A stretch of DNA of 64,000 nucleotides from JAJDXW01 sp965214795 (GCA_965214795.1 OZ243976.1:4216001-4280000), one strand, 5' to 3'. Counted from the first letter of the stretch, positions 18,004 to 26,401 are shown. Made by a program: numbers and translations. The notes: a model not told the origin generated them from the sequence alone.

Positions 18004-20031
18004 ATGACCACGGCCCATCCGAACCCGCTTCCCGCGAGCGTCCGGCCGAACGAGCCGGCCGATCTCGCCGACGACCTCGGGATGTATCGCCTCGTCCGCC
18101 GCATCCGCTCCTTCGAGGAGAGCCTCGTCACCCTCTTCGGCGAAGGGAAGGTCTACGGCACCGCCCACACCTGCATCGGCCAGGAAGCGGTGGCGGTCGG
18201 CGCGTTGTTCGACCTCACCGAGGACGACTTCGTGACCGGCACCCACCGCAGCCACGGGCACTGCATCGCCAAGGGCGCGGACGTCGGGGCGATGATGGCG
18301 GAGCTCCTCGGCCGCGCAAACGGCTACTGCGGGGGCAAGGGCGGCTCGATGCACATCGCCGACCTCGACCTCAACATGCTGGGATGCAACGGCCTCGTGA
18401 GCGCGGGCGTCCCGCACGCGGCCGGGGCGGCGATGGCGGCCGGCCTCCGCGGGGAGAACCGGGTGGCGGTCGCGTTCCACGGGGATGGGGCCGCCAACCA
18501 GGGGATCCTCTACGAGACCCTGAACCTCGCGGCGGTGTGGCGGCTGCCCCTCATCGTCGTCTGCGAGAACAACCAGTACGCCATGACGACCCCCTACGCC
18601 GTCTCCCAGGCCGGGGAGAGCATCGCGGCGCGCGCGGCGGGCTTCGGCATTCCGGCGGAGGTGGTGGACGGCATGGATGTGCACGCGGTGCGGGAGGCGG
18701 TGCGCACGGCCATCGAGCGGGGACGCACCGGCGGGGGCCCCTCTTATATCGAGTGCAGAACCTATCGCTACATGGGGCATTCGCTCCGGAACGACCGACC
18801 GGTGAGGAGCGAGGAGGAGATCGCGTCGTGGCGAGCGCGCGACCCCCTCCCGGCTCTCGCGCGGCGCCTGCACGAACACCACGGTCTGCCGGACAGCGAG
18901 ACGGCGGCCATCGACGACGAGGAGCACGGACGGGTCGCGACCGCGGTGGCGGAGGCGGAGGCGGCACCGGAGCCGGGGCCCGAGATGCTGACGGCAGGGG
19001 TCTTCTGCGACGACCCGTGGGAGGAGACCCCGCCGCCGCGGACCGAGGCGGACGAGAACCGGATCCTTTCCTACGCGGGCGCCCTCAACGAGGCGCACCA
19101 CCAGGCGATGGCGGCGGACGACCGCATTCTCCTCTTCGGAGAGGACGTCGCCGAAGGCGGGGGGGTATTCGGGGTCTCCGCCGGCCTCAAGGAACGGTTC
19201 GGGGCCGCGCGGGTGCGCGACACCCCCATCTCGGAGCAGGCGATCGCCGGCCTCGGGGTCGGGCTTGCCCTCGCGGACGCACGTCCGATCGTCGAGATCC
19301 AGTTCATGGACATCCTTACGCTCGCCACGGACCAGATCGTCAACCAGGCGGCGAAGATCCGATACATGCTGGGTGGCCGCCCCCGGGTGCCCCTCGTGGT
19401 GCGCGCACCCCTCGGCGCCGGGGTCAAGCTCGCCGCCCAGCACTCCCAGAGCCTCGAGACCTGGTTCATGCACGTGCCGGGGCTCATCGTGGCCGCCCCG
19501 AGCACTCCCTACGACGCGAAGGGGATGCTGCTGTCGGCCCTGCGAAGCCCCAACCCGGTCGTCTTCCTGGAGCACAAGCTCCTCTACTTCCTGTCCGGGC
19601 CGGTGCCGGAGGAGGTCTACACCCTGCCGCTTGGCGTCGCCGAGGTTCGGCGCGAGGGCACCGACGTCACCGTCGTCGCCACGTCCGCGATGGTGCGAAA
19701 GGCGCTCCAGGCGGCGCGGCGGCTGCGGCGGGAGGGCGTCTCGGTGGAGGTCATCGATCCACGCACCCTCGCCCCGCTCGACGTCGACACCATCGCTGCG
19801 TCGGTGCGCAAGACGGGGCGGCTGGTCGTCGCCCACGAGGCGTGCAAGTTCGCGGGCTTCGGCGGCGAGATCGTGGCCGCCGTGACCGAGTGCGCCTTCG
19901 ACGCTCTCAAGGCCCCCCCGCAACGGATCGGCGCTCCCTCGACCCCCGTGCCCTACAACTCGGCGCTCGAGCAGCTCTTCATTCCGGGGGAGCCGCAGAT
20001 CATCGAGGCCATCCGCAAGACCCTGCCATGA
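18004..20031 (+). CDS. Fused 2-oxoacid dehydrogenase E1 (alpha + beta), 675 aa
   Basis: Residues 1-330 are the thiamine diphosphate-binding alpha part: RSFEESLVTLF, GKVYGTAHTCIGQEAVAVGA, GGKGGSMHIAD, then the TPP motif starting GDGAANQG and ending ENNQYAM. Residues from about 353 are the beta part: SYAGALNEAHHQAMAADD, FGEDVAEGGGVFGV, RDTPISEQAIAGLGVGLA, VVIDPRTLAPLD-like text and VAHEACKFAGFGGEI. E1 decarboxylates a 2-oxoacid and loads the acyl group on a lipoyl carrier. Alpha and beta are usually separate genes in acetoin/branched-chain complexes. Neither a catalytic E2 nor an E3 is in the window; only a free lipoyl domain (22174) is nearby. The start at 18004 fits the alignment. Confidence 0.92.
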   Translation: MTTAHPNPLPASVRPNEPADLADDLGMYRLVRRIRSFEESLVTLFGEGKVYGTAHTCIGQEAVAVGALFDLTEDDFVTGTHRSHGHCIAKGADVGAMMAELLGRANGYCGGKGGSMHIADLDLNMLGCNGLVSAGVPHAAGAAMAAGLRGENRVAVAFHGDGAANQGILYETLNLAAVWRLPLIVVCENNQYAMTTPYAVSQAGESIAARAAGFGIPAEVVDGMDVHAVREAVRTAIERGRTGGGPSYIECRTYRYMGHSLRNDRPVRSEEEIASWRARDPLPALARRLHEHHGLPDSETAAIDDEEHGRVATAVAEAEAAPEPGPEMLTAGVFCDDPWEETPPPRTEADENRILSYAGALNEAHHQAMAADDRILLFGEDVAEGGGVFGVSAGLKERFGAARVRDTPISEQAIAGLGVGLALADARPIVEIQFMDILTLATDQIVNQAAKIRYMLGGRPRVPLVVRAPLGAGVKLAAQHSQSLETWFMHVPGLIVAAPSTPYDAKGMLLSALRSPNPVVFLEHKLLYFLSGPVPEEVYTLPLGVAEVRREGTDVTVVATSAMVRKALQAARRLRREGVSVEVIDPRTLAPLDVDTIAASVRKTGRLVVAHEACKFAGFGGEIVAAVTECAFDALKAPPQRIGAPSTPVPYNSALEQLFIPGEPQIIEAIRKTLP

Positions 20032-20071
20032 GGAGCGAAGTCCGGGCGAGGATGCGAACGCCGGCGCGGGC

Positions 20072-20215
20072 GTGAGCGAGGAGGAGGTGATCGAGGACGC
20101 GGGCCGGGACTCGGACGAGAGCATGGGCGGAGACGCGGACGAAGATACGGGCATGGGCGAGGGCACGGGCATGGGCATGGGCGTGAGCATGAGCGAGGGC
20201 GTGAGCAAGCCATGA
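20072..20215 (+). CDS. Possible 47-aa Gly/Met/Glu-rich peptide
   Basis: A GTG-started frame (VSEEEVIEDAGRDSDES, then repeated MG/GMG units) ends with TGA overlapping the ATG of the ABC gene at 20212. The 181-bp spacer after E1 is built from near-repeats of gggcatgggcgagggcacg. It could be a real small acidic protein, a translational-coupling leader or only a simple-sequence expansion. No family recognised. Confidence 0.22.
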   Translation: MSEEEVIEDAGRDSDESMGGDADEDTGMGEGTGMGMGVSMSEGVSKP

Positions 20216-21873
20216 GCGAAGCGGTTGCCGGCGCGGCCCCGGGAAGCGCAGCCGCCCGGTTCGAGCGCCTGGTCCACATCGCGGGCCTCGCGAAGACCTT
20301 CTTCAGCGCGGACCAGCACTTCACCGCCCTCGACGGGGTCGACCTCGACCTCGACTCCGACGACTTCTTCTGCCTCCTCGGCCCGAGCGGCTGCGGCAAG
20401 ACCACGGTGCTCAACATCCTTGCGGGCTTCGAGGAGCCGACGGACGGGACGGTGGAGTTCGAGGGCGGGCGGGTCGCCGGCCCTTCGCGCGACCGGGGGG
20501 TCGTCTTCCAGGCGGACAACTCGCTCTACGAGTGGCTGACGGCCCGGCAGAACGTGGAGTTCGGGCTTCGGATCGGGGGCGCGAGCGCGGAAGAGCGCGC
20601 CCGGGTGGCGGGCGAGTTCCTCGAGCTCGTCGGTCTTGGCGACCAGGGGCACAAGTATCCGCACGAGCTGTCGGGCGGGATGCGCCAGCGGGTGCAGCTC
20701 GCGCGGGTGCTCGCGAACCGTCCCCGGATGCTCGTCATGGACGAGCCCTTCGCCGCCCTCGACGCTCAGAACCGCCGGGTGCTTCAGGACGAGCTTCGCC
20801 GCATCTGGCAGGAGCACAAGGTGACGGTGCTCTTCATTACCCACGACATCGAGGAGGCCCTGCTGCTCGGCACGCGGATCGGGGTGATGACGGCGGGGCC
20901 GAACGCCGGGATCAAGGAGATCATCGACATCCCGCCGGAACTGAAGCGGGACCGGGTGGACCTCGGGTTCGTGGAGATGTACGCGCGGGTCCAGGACCTC
21001 ATCGCGGACGAGACCAACAAGTCGCTCGCTGCGCAGGCGGGGCGGGCGAAGGAAGAGTCGAAGCCGCTCGGGCGCACTTCCCTCGCGGCCCGCGAACGCC
21101 ACCGGCGGGCGAGGCAGAGCCGCGGCGCACAGAGCCTCGGCATCTACGCGATGTCGATCGTCGCGTTCTTCGTCATCTGGCACTTCGGGTCGCGGCTGAT
21201 GGGCTCGGTGCTGTTCCCGTCGCCGGTGCAGTTCCTGGTGACCTTCGCCGAACTCCTCCTCGACGGGACCCTCGTCCACGAGGCATACGTGTCGCTCCAG
21301 CGCATCCTTTCCGGGTTCGTCATCGGCTCGCTCATCGCGATACCGCTCGGGCTCCTGATGGGAAGCTTCCGGGTGATGCGGCTCATCCTCGACCCCTACA
21401 TCGAGCTGCTCCGGTTCATCCCGTCCATCGCGATGATCACCGTCGCGGTCATCTTCTTCGGGCTGGGCGAGGGGTCGCGCATCTTCCTCATCGCCTGGGT
21501 CACGGTGTTCACGGTCACCATCAACACCTCGGCGGGCGTCGCCTCCATCGAGCCGAACAAACTGCGGGCGGCGCAGTCCCTCGGGGCTTCGAAGCGCCAG
21601 CTCTTCTTCCTCGTCACGTTGCCGGCGACGGTTCCGTTCATCCTCGTCGGGGCGCGGATCGCGATGGCGAACGCGTTCACCACCATCGTCGCGGCCGAGA
21701 TCATCGGCGCCCACTCGGGCCTCGGCACCATGCTGTGGCAAGCGCGGCTCTACATGCTGATCGACAACATCTACGTGGTGCTGATCACGTTGGGGATCCT
21801 CGGCCTCACCATCGATCGTCTGTTCCGTTTCCTCTCTCGGCAGTTCGGGAAGCGCTATGCACCCCATCTCTGA
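20212..21873 (+). CDS. Fused ABC transporter ATPase-permease (TauB-TauC type), 553 aa
   Basis: Residues 15-265 are a nitrate/sulfonate-type ATPase: Walker A GPSGCGKTTVLN, Q-loop VFQADNSLYEWLT, signature LSGGMRQRVQLAR, Walker B MLVMDEPFAALD, switch ITHD. A charged linker follows (residues 265-310, AAQAGRAKEESKPLGR). Residues 311-553 are an SsuC/TauC-like permease with six predicted membrane segments, including the EAA-type loop GVASIEPNKLRAAQSLGAS. In this family ATPase and permease are normally separate genes, so the fusion is unusual. It is unlike exporter fusions, where the membrane domain comes first. The partner binding protein is the gene at 16813. The ATG overlaps the stop of the small frame before it. 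Confidence 0.93.
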   Translation: MSEAVAGAAPGSAAARFERLVHIAGLAKTFFSADQHFTALDGVDLDLDSDDFFCLLGPSGCGKTTVLNILAGFEEPTDGTVEFEGGRVAGPSRDRGVVFQADNSLYEWLTARQNVEFGLRIGGASAEERARVAGEFLELVGLGDQGHKYPHELSGGMRQRVQLARVLANRPRMLVMDEPFAALDAQNRRVLQDELRRIWQEHKVTVLFITHDIEEALLLGTRIGVMTAGPNAGIKEIIDIPPELKRDRVDLGFVEMYARVQDLIADETNKSLAAQAGRAKEESKPLGRTSLAARERHRRARQSRGAQSLGIYAMSIVAFFVIWHFGSRLMGSVLFPSPVQFLVTFAELLLDGTLVHEAYVSLQRILSGFVIGSLIAIPLGLLMGSFRVMRLILDPYIELLRFIPSIAMITVAVIFFGLGEGSRIFLIAWVTVFTVTINTSAGVASIEPNKLRAAQSLGASKRQLFFLVTLPATVPFILVGARIAMANAFTTIVAAEIIGAHSGLGTMLWQARLYMLIDNIYVVLITLGILGLTIDRLFRFLSRQFGKRYAPHL

Positions 21874-22173
21874 CCGGGGGTCCCCGGGCGGCGTGGAGCC
21901 CGGTGGGATCCACCTGCTGCGACGAGTGCACGGAGCGGCTCGTCGCGGTGCGGCCGATTCCGCGGGCGGCAATCCCTTCGCGCCGTGGATGGTGATGGTC
22001 CGCTCGACCCCGCCGACGCGCGCGTGCGGGATCGGCGGCGTGTTCGACCACGTGAAGCCGAAGGCGCCGATCGACGCGTTCCCCGCCGGGGTCGAAGTTT
22101 CGGAACGCCGCTGCTCCCGGCGGCCGACGCACGAACGTCAGCCAGCCACCCAGGGAATGGAGGAAGAACCCCG
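21874..22173. other. 300-bp spacer before the lipoyl gene
   Basis: A plus-strand frame stays open from about 21857 to 22177 (text such as NPFAPWMVMVRSTPP and GGVFDHVKPKAPIDAFP), but I recognise no family and no start signal. From 22097 the sequence is part of the 543-bp segment duplicated at 25329. Confidence 0.35.
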
Positions 22174-22416
22174 ATGACGCACACCGTGCTCCTGCCGGAC
22201 ATCGGCCAGACCATCGACGAAGGAACGGTGGAAGAGTGGCTCGTGGAGATAGGCGACGAGGTCGAGAAGGGCGAGCCGATCCTCGCCGTGGAGGTGGACA
22301 AGGCGACCCTCGAGGTAGCCGCGACCGCGGACGGGGTCCTTGTGCGGCAACTCGTCGAGGTGGAGCAGACGGTGCGAACCGGAGACCCGCTCGCCGTGAT
22401 CGACGAGGCAGGATAG
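22174..22416 (+). CDS. Free-standing lipoyl-domain protein, 80 aa
   Basis: The whole protein is one biotinyl/lipoyl fold: THTVLLPDIGQTIDEGTVEE, WLVEIGDEVEKGEPI, then EVDKATLEV with the lysine that carries lipoate, and LVRQLVEVEQTVRTGDPL. The DKA motif and the E1 gene nearby favour lipoate over biotin. A full E2 would continue with a subunit-binding domain and an acyltransferase domain; both are absent here and in the window. It could accept an acyl group from the E1 at 18004 as a mobile carrier. GGAGGAAG precedes the ATG. A near-identical copy lies at 25406. Confidence 0.92.
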   Translation: MTHTVLLPDIGQTIDEGTVEEWLVEIGDEVEKGEPILAVEVDKATLEVAATADGVLVRQLVEVEQTVRTGDPLAVIDEAG

Positions 22417-22423
22417 CGGGCCG

Positions 22424-23185
22424 GTGACGACCGAAGCCGCCGTCGTGACCGGCGGGGCGCGGGGGATCGGGGGGGCCTGCGCGCTCCGCCTCGCCAAGGC
22501 CGGCTACGAGGTCGCGATCTGGGACGTCGATGATGAGGCGGCGCGCGCGATGGTGGCGGAGATCACCGACCGGGGCGGACGCGCCCGCTCTGCCGTGATC
22601 GACGTCGCGGACGAGAGGGCGGTAGCCGCCGCGGTCTCCGCGCTCGAAGCCTCAAGCCCCCCGATTTCCGTGCTCGTCAACAACGCGGGGATCCTCCGCC
22701 TCACCCCGATCGACGGGCTCGACCTCGCGGATTGGGACCAGGTGATCCGCGTGAACCTCCGCGGCCCCCTGGTCTGCACCCGCGCCGTCGTCCCGGGCAT
22801 GAAGCACCGCCAGCGGGGCGCCATCGTCAACGTCGTGTCGAACGTGGTCGCCGCCGCGCGCCTCCACAACGGCGCCTACGCGGCGGCGAAGGCGGGCCTC
22901 CTCGGCCTCACCCAAGTGCTCGCCCTGGAACTCGCCCCGCACCGCATCCGCGTCAACGCGATCTCCCCCGGCTCGACCCGCACCGAGCTCATGGACACCT
23001 ACGACGACGAGATGATGGAGGGCCTGCTCAAGGGCAGCCTCGAGCGGTACCGTATCGGGATCCCCCTTGGCCGCTTCGCCGACCCGGCCGACCACGCTGG
23101 TGTCGTCGCCTTCCTCGTGAGCGACACCGCCGCCCATATCACCGGCCAGAACCTCTTCACCGACGGCGGCCAGACCCTCGCCTGA
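22424..23185 (+). CDS. SDR family NAD(P)-dependent oxidoreductase, 253 aa
   Basis: A classical short-chain dehydrogenase/reductase. It has the cofactor motif VVTGGARGIGGACA (residues 6-19), acidic DVDDE after strand 2, VLVNNAGILRL, catalytic Ser/Tyr/Lys around VVSNVVAAARLHNGAYAAAK, and the C-terminal end HITGQNLFTDGGQTLA. GTG start 22424, 8 bp after the lipoyl stop, so coupled to it. It likely oxidises or reduces a hydroxy/keto intermediate linked to the E1 reaction. A broken second copy is at 25656 and 27611. Confidence 0.93.
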   Translation: MTTEAAVVTGGARGIGGACALRLAKAGYEVAIWDVDDEAARAMVAEITDRGGRARSAVIDVADERAVAAAVSALEASSPPISVLVNNAGILRLTPIDGLDLADWDQVIRVNLRGPLVCTRAVVPGMKHRQRGAIVNVVSNVVAAARLHNGAYAAAKAGLLGLTQVLALELAPHRIRVNAISPGSTRTELMDTYDDEMMEGLLKGSLERYRIGIPLGRFADPADHAGVVAFLVSDTAAHITGQNLFTDGGQTLA

Positions 23186-23224
23186 CCACCCCGATGCCGC
23201 CCCATACGACTTCGGAGGACGGAA

Positions 23225-23613
23225 TCAAAACCAGCCACGGTCGAGAGTATCCCGCTCGTTCTCGTCACTGTTGCCCAGCCGCCGCTCCACGTGGGACAGG
23301 AAGCGTCGAAAAGTGTCCGGGGCGAGGGGATGCTCGATCAGGTGTCGCTCGAACGTATCCCGGTTTGCGGCCCTCCCTCCCGCCGTGGAAAAGTGCTTCC
23401 GTACGTTCGCCGACAGACGTCTCGCCTTTCGCAGCACGATGACTTCCTCGATCGCGGTGACGGCCGTGCTGATCGGGGTCATGTCCAGCCATTCGCACAG
23501 CAGGAAGTACCGCTGATCGCGGCGTCGACCGCGAGCCGATCCACGGCAGGCAACTTGTCGTTCCCAAGGAGTGCCCGGAGCTTGTCGCCATGTGGGGTCG
23601 GAGAGTCCATCAT
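23225..23613 (-). pseudogene. Small gene coupled to the DNA methyltransferase, frameshifted
   Basis: Its ATG (23613) overlaps the methyltransferase stop. The first frame reads MMDSPTPHGDKLRALLGN, then DKLPAVDRLAVDAAI, and soon stops. A second frame continues RRDQRYFLLCEWLDMTPI, then VTAIEEVIVLRKARRL, and ends at 23225. The switch falls near 23505-23525, so one indel breaks the gene. Position suggests a restriction endonuclease or other partner of the methylase, but I recognise no family with confidence. Confidence 0.5.
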
Positions 23614-24863
23614 CAAGCGAGTGCGTGCGAAAGCGCCCCGGGGGCCGGCATCGGAGACGGCGAGACCTCGTCGAGACGGGCTATCGCGTCCTCGAGTCCC
23701 GGGCGCTCTCCGGGGGGCACAAGGGAGCGGGTCGCCGAGAGCACTTGCCCCGCGATGCGCCGCGCCGCCGTCAAGGAGGAATCCTCGTCGGGGACTTCGT
23801 TCGTCGTGTGGATATGCAGGATGTCCTCGTAGATATCAGCTCCGTAGCGGTTTCGGAATACACGCTCCTGGCGCCGTTCGATCGCCAAGCCCATGCCCCG
23901 CACTGCGAGCTCCGCCACCAACTCGCCGTTAAAGAACCGAGTGCCCCGCACCGACGACTCCCGTCCAAGCACGAGGATCAACCGAGCGCCGGGTCTCACG
24001 ACCCGCGCCATCTCCCGGAGCGCCAGCGCCATGTCCAGAGAGTATTGAATGACCGTGAGGAAGCGGTTCCCGCGGTTCTGACGGTTCGAGCCGATCTCGG
24101 AGCGGGCGACGGCCAGCACGTCCCATTCCAGCGCTTCGACCGAACGCCGGAACTTCTGGTGGTAATTGTGGACGTTGATGTAGGGCGGCGACGTGAGTAC
24201 CAGATCGACCAAGCCGGCCTCCAAGGGCAGCGCCCTCGCGTCCGCATGGTGCACGGCAATGGGCCGATCCGACTCGGGAAGGGCGCGCACGGTACGTTCG
24301 ATGCGCAACCAAGTCTTGTGGATCGTGTCCGTGTCCAGATGCCTGCGATGGAAATCGCACAGTACGACGAGTGCCGCCGCGAGGCTCCGCGCCGGATCGG
24401 GGGCGGACTCGCGCCACAGTTTGACGAGTACGGCTTCGAGCGTGGCGCGGTCTACCGCCGATCCCCAAGCCCCGTCGAAGAACAGCGGCCCGTGGGGCGG
24501 GCCGATCGCATCGAAGAGTCGGTTCCGCAGTCCGTTGAGCGCCACCGCACGCTCGGCCGCATCCAGATTGATCATCCGGTACACCCGGGCGAGGAGCACC
24601 GCCGCAGGGTTGAGCTCACCCCCGCAGGCCGCGAGACCCAGACGCGCCGCCTCGACCAGCGAGGTGCCGCTGCCGGCGAAGGGATCCAGGACGACGCCGG
24701 CGCGCGGGGCGTAGGCGGTCAGCAGCTCCTCGACGAGCTGCGGCGAAAACTGTCCGGTCCAGGGAAGGGGATTGGTTCGCACCCGTTCGGTGATGTCGAG
24801 GCAGCCCTGGGGAAGAGACTCCCGGTCCAGGGGAGTGGCGGCGAAGGTTTGGTGCAGGATCAT
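23613..24863 (-). CDS. DNA methyltransferase (S/TPPY type), 416 aa
   Basis: Motif I, VVLDPFAGSGTSLVEAAR, lies near residue 60 and the catalytic motif IV, LVLTSPPYINVHNY, near residue 230. So motif I precedes IV, with about 170 residues between them that could include the target-recognition region. The TSPPY motif is typical of N4-cytosine or N6-adenine methylases; the recognition site is unknown. The start at 24863 (MILHQTFAATPLDRESL) is where family-like sequence begins. The frame stays open upstream but crosses an IS scrap. Its neighbour at 23225-23613 is broken, so this may be an orphan methylase left from a restriction system. Confidence 0.88.
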   Translation of the reverse strand: MILHQTFAATPLDRESLPQGCLDITERVRTNPLPWTGQFSPQLVEELLTAYAPRAGVVLDPFAGSGTSLVEAARLGLAACGGELNPAAVLLARVYRMINLDAAERAVALNGLRNRLFDAIGPPHGPLFFDGAWGSAVDRATLEAVLVKLWRESAPDPARSLAAALVVLCDFHRRHLDTDTIHKTWLRIERTVRALPESDRPIAVHHADARALPLEAGLVDLVLTSPPYINVHNYHQKFRRSVEALEWDVLAVARSEIGSNRQNRGNRFLTVIQYSLDMALALREMARVVRPGARLILVLGRESSVRGTRFFNGELVAELAVRGMGLAIERRQERVFRNRYGADIYEDILHIHTTNEVPDEDSSLTAARRIAGQVLSATRSLVPPGERPGLEDAIARLDEVSPSPMPAPGALSHALA

Positions 24864-24965
24864 GGGCGCGAGGCGGAGCGGGGCTGCTTGGAGACGCCGC
24901 CTCAGTGTAGCGCCTGTTCGATCGGACCAACGAAGGAAAGGGATTCTTCCGTCCTGATCGGTTGT

Positions 24966-25325
24966 CTGAACTGTACCGGGTTTCCCGGAGGCTCCCAACC
25001 TTGAGAGCCCGGAGCCATGAAACATTCCGGAGCTTCGGGAACGGGCCGTGCGGTTGGTCCTGGCCCCCCAACGAAACGCAACGGGCGGCGATCGTCTCGG
25101 TGTCGTCGAAGGTCGGCTGTTCGGCCGAGACGCTTCGCAAGTGGGTGCGTCGGGCCGAACGCGATACGGGCGTTCGACCTGGGCTGACGAGCGACGAGCG
25201 AGGCGTACCGCTGGGAGCGTGCGGCATGAAGGCCACCGGTGCGAACGAGGGGCGTTGTGCGGGTGACGATCGCGACGCCGCCCAGGGCCCCGGTGATGGA
25301 CGAGGGGGCGAGGGGGAGGAGTCCT
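24966..25325 (+). mobile_element. Chimeric IS3-family remnant
   Basis: 24966 begins TGAACTGTACCGGGTTTCCC, like the end of many IS3-family elements. Then come ELRERAVRLVL and, one frame over, SSKVGCSAETLRKWVRRAER, a degraded OrfA. At about 25197 the sequence switches to the 3' end of the different IS present at 31539-33093: it matches, inverted, about 31830-31955, including the transposase C-terminal codons and the tail up to gagtcctg. It is thus a fusion of two IS ends, with nothing functional left. Confidence 0.75.
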
Positions 25326-25405
25326 GAGGTTTCGGAACGCCGCTGCTCCCGGCGACCGACGCACGAACGTCAGCCAGCCACGCAGGGAATGGAGGAAGAA
25401 CCCCG

Positions 25406-25648
25406 ATGACGCACACCGTACTCCTGCCGGACATCGGCCAGACCATTGACGAAGGAACGGTGGAAGAGTGGCTCGTGGAGATAGGCGACGAGGTCGAGAA
25501 GGGCGAGCCGATCCTCGCCGTGGAGGTGGACAAGGCGACCCTCGAGGTAGCCGCGACCGCGGACGGGGTCCTTGTGCGGCAGATCGTCGAGGTGGAGCAG
25601 ACGGTGCGAACCGGAGACCCGCTCGCCGTGATCGACGAGGCAGGATAG
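25406..25648 (+). CDS. Free-standing lipoyl-domain protein, second copy
   Basis: 80 residues, identical to the product of 22174-22416 except for one Leu-to-Ile change in VRQIVEVEQ. The lipoylation lysine in EVDKATLEV and the GGAGGAAG ribosome site are kept, so it could be expressed. Its downstream SDR partner is truncated. Whatever promoter it has must come from the IS-derived DNA upstream. Confidence 0.88.
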   Translation: MTHTVLLPDIGQTIDEGTVEEWLVEIGDEVEKGEPILAVEVDKATLEVAATADGVLVRQIVEVEQTVRTGDPLAVIDEAG

Positions 25649-25655
25649 CGGGCCG

Positions 25656-25871
25656 GTGACGACCGAAGCCGCCGTCGTGACCGGCGGGGCGCGGGGGATC
25701 GGGGGGGCCTGCGCGCTCCGCCTCGCCGAGGCCGGCTACGAGGTCGCGATCTGGGACGTCGATGATGAGGCGGCGCGCGCGATGGTGGCGGAGATCACCG
25801 ACCGGGGCGGACGCGCCCGCTCCGCCGTGATCGACGTCGCGGACGAGAGGGCGGTAGCCGCCGCGGTCTCC
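25656..25871 (+). pseudogene. SDR second copy, 5' part
   Basis: 72 codons match the start of the SDR at 22424 (VVTGGARGIGGACALRLAEA to ADERAVAAAVS), then the frame runs into unrelated DNA and stops at 25925. The active-site half is displaced to 27611-28012, beyond two toxin-antitoxin modules. The middle part of the gene is missing. Confidence 0.9.
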
Positions 25872-25939
25872 TCGCGGGGTCGAGTGCCCGAGCGATTGCC
25901 CGGAGCCTGGAGGTCTCGCCGGTGACGGTGAGCTGCCAC

Positions 25940-25975
25940 CGAGACCGACATTCCCGGACGGGTGTGTCGGTCTCG
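25940..25975. terminator. Hairpin between the truncated SDR and the toxin operon
   Basis: CGAGACCGACA (25940-25950) pairs perfectly with TGTCGGTCTCG (25965-25975). It could end transcripts from the antisense toxin genes or be the end of a lost insertion element. The rest of 25872-26134 holds no gene I can assign. Confidence 0.4.
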
Positions 25976-26134
25976 CCGTTTCTGCCCCTATTTTCCTTAC
26001 ATTTCAGGGTGATGCCGGAGTCACCGGGCAGCGTGACTTGAAGGTCGCCTCGCTTGTCGCCCAAGATGGCTGCGTCCCGGCAGGTTCCTCGACCGTCCAG
26101 CCCGCCCGGTCCGCATGGCCGCGGCAGACAAAGC

Positions 26135-26401
26135 TCATGAAGGCGTCCGCCGATAGGCATCGCGACGGTGGGCGACGCGAACGGCCAGAACGACGAGCTC
26201 GTCGTCCCGGACTTCATACACGACGCGATAGCCGCCGACACGAAGCCGGCGCAATCCGCGCAGGCCGCCCTTCAGAGCGGCACCGAGATGAGGGGTTTCG
26301 GCCAGCCGGTCGATCGCTGCGACGATCCGTGTCCGGTGCGGCTTGACCACACGCTTCAGCTCTTTGGCCGCGCTCTCCTTAATCCGTATCGAGTAGCTCA
26401 T
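26135..26401 (-). CDS. RelE/ParE family toxin, 88 aa
   Basis: MSYSIRIKESAAKELKRV, then DRLAETPHLGAALKGGLRG and VGGYRVVYEVRDDELVVLAV, is the standard RelE/ParE fold ending in basic residues (RVAHRRDAYRR). RelE-type members cut mRNA on the ribosome; ParE-type members act on gyrase. Sequence alone does not decide. It overlaps by 23 bp the antitoxin gene upstream, the usual arrangement. Confidence 0.92.
   Translation of the reverse strand: MSYSIRIKESAAKELKRVVKPHRTRIVAAIDRLAETPHLGAALKGGLRGLRRLRVGGYRVVYEVRDDELVVLAVRVAHRRDAYRRTPS

Larger units (their letters stand above)
25329..25871 (+). repeat. 543-bp near-identical duplication of 22097-22639
   Basis: From gtttcggaacgccgctgctc through the lipoyl gene and the first 216 bp of the SDR gene, the two segments match base for base with only scattered changes (for example cggcgg/cggcga before the gene, Leu/Ile and Lys/Glu in the products). 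Homology ends abruptly after gcggtctcc. Confidence 0.93.

Noticed and set aside
16618..21972. 1784-codon open frame on the minus strand
   Set aside because: It runs antisense to the binding protein, E1 and ABC fusion, all of which have clear motifs. Its own sequence is low-complexity Arg/His/Asp text.
21857..22177. Possible gene between the ABC fusion and the lipoyl gene
   Set aside because: An open frame with some natural-looking text, but no ribosome site and no family I recognise, and it ends inside the duplicated segment.
25872..25925. Frame RAIARSLEVSPVTVS after the truncated SDR, thought to be an IS30-type helix-turn-helix
   Set aside because: Too short and without the rest of a transposase; resemblance may be chance.
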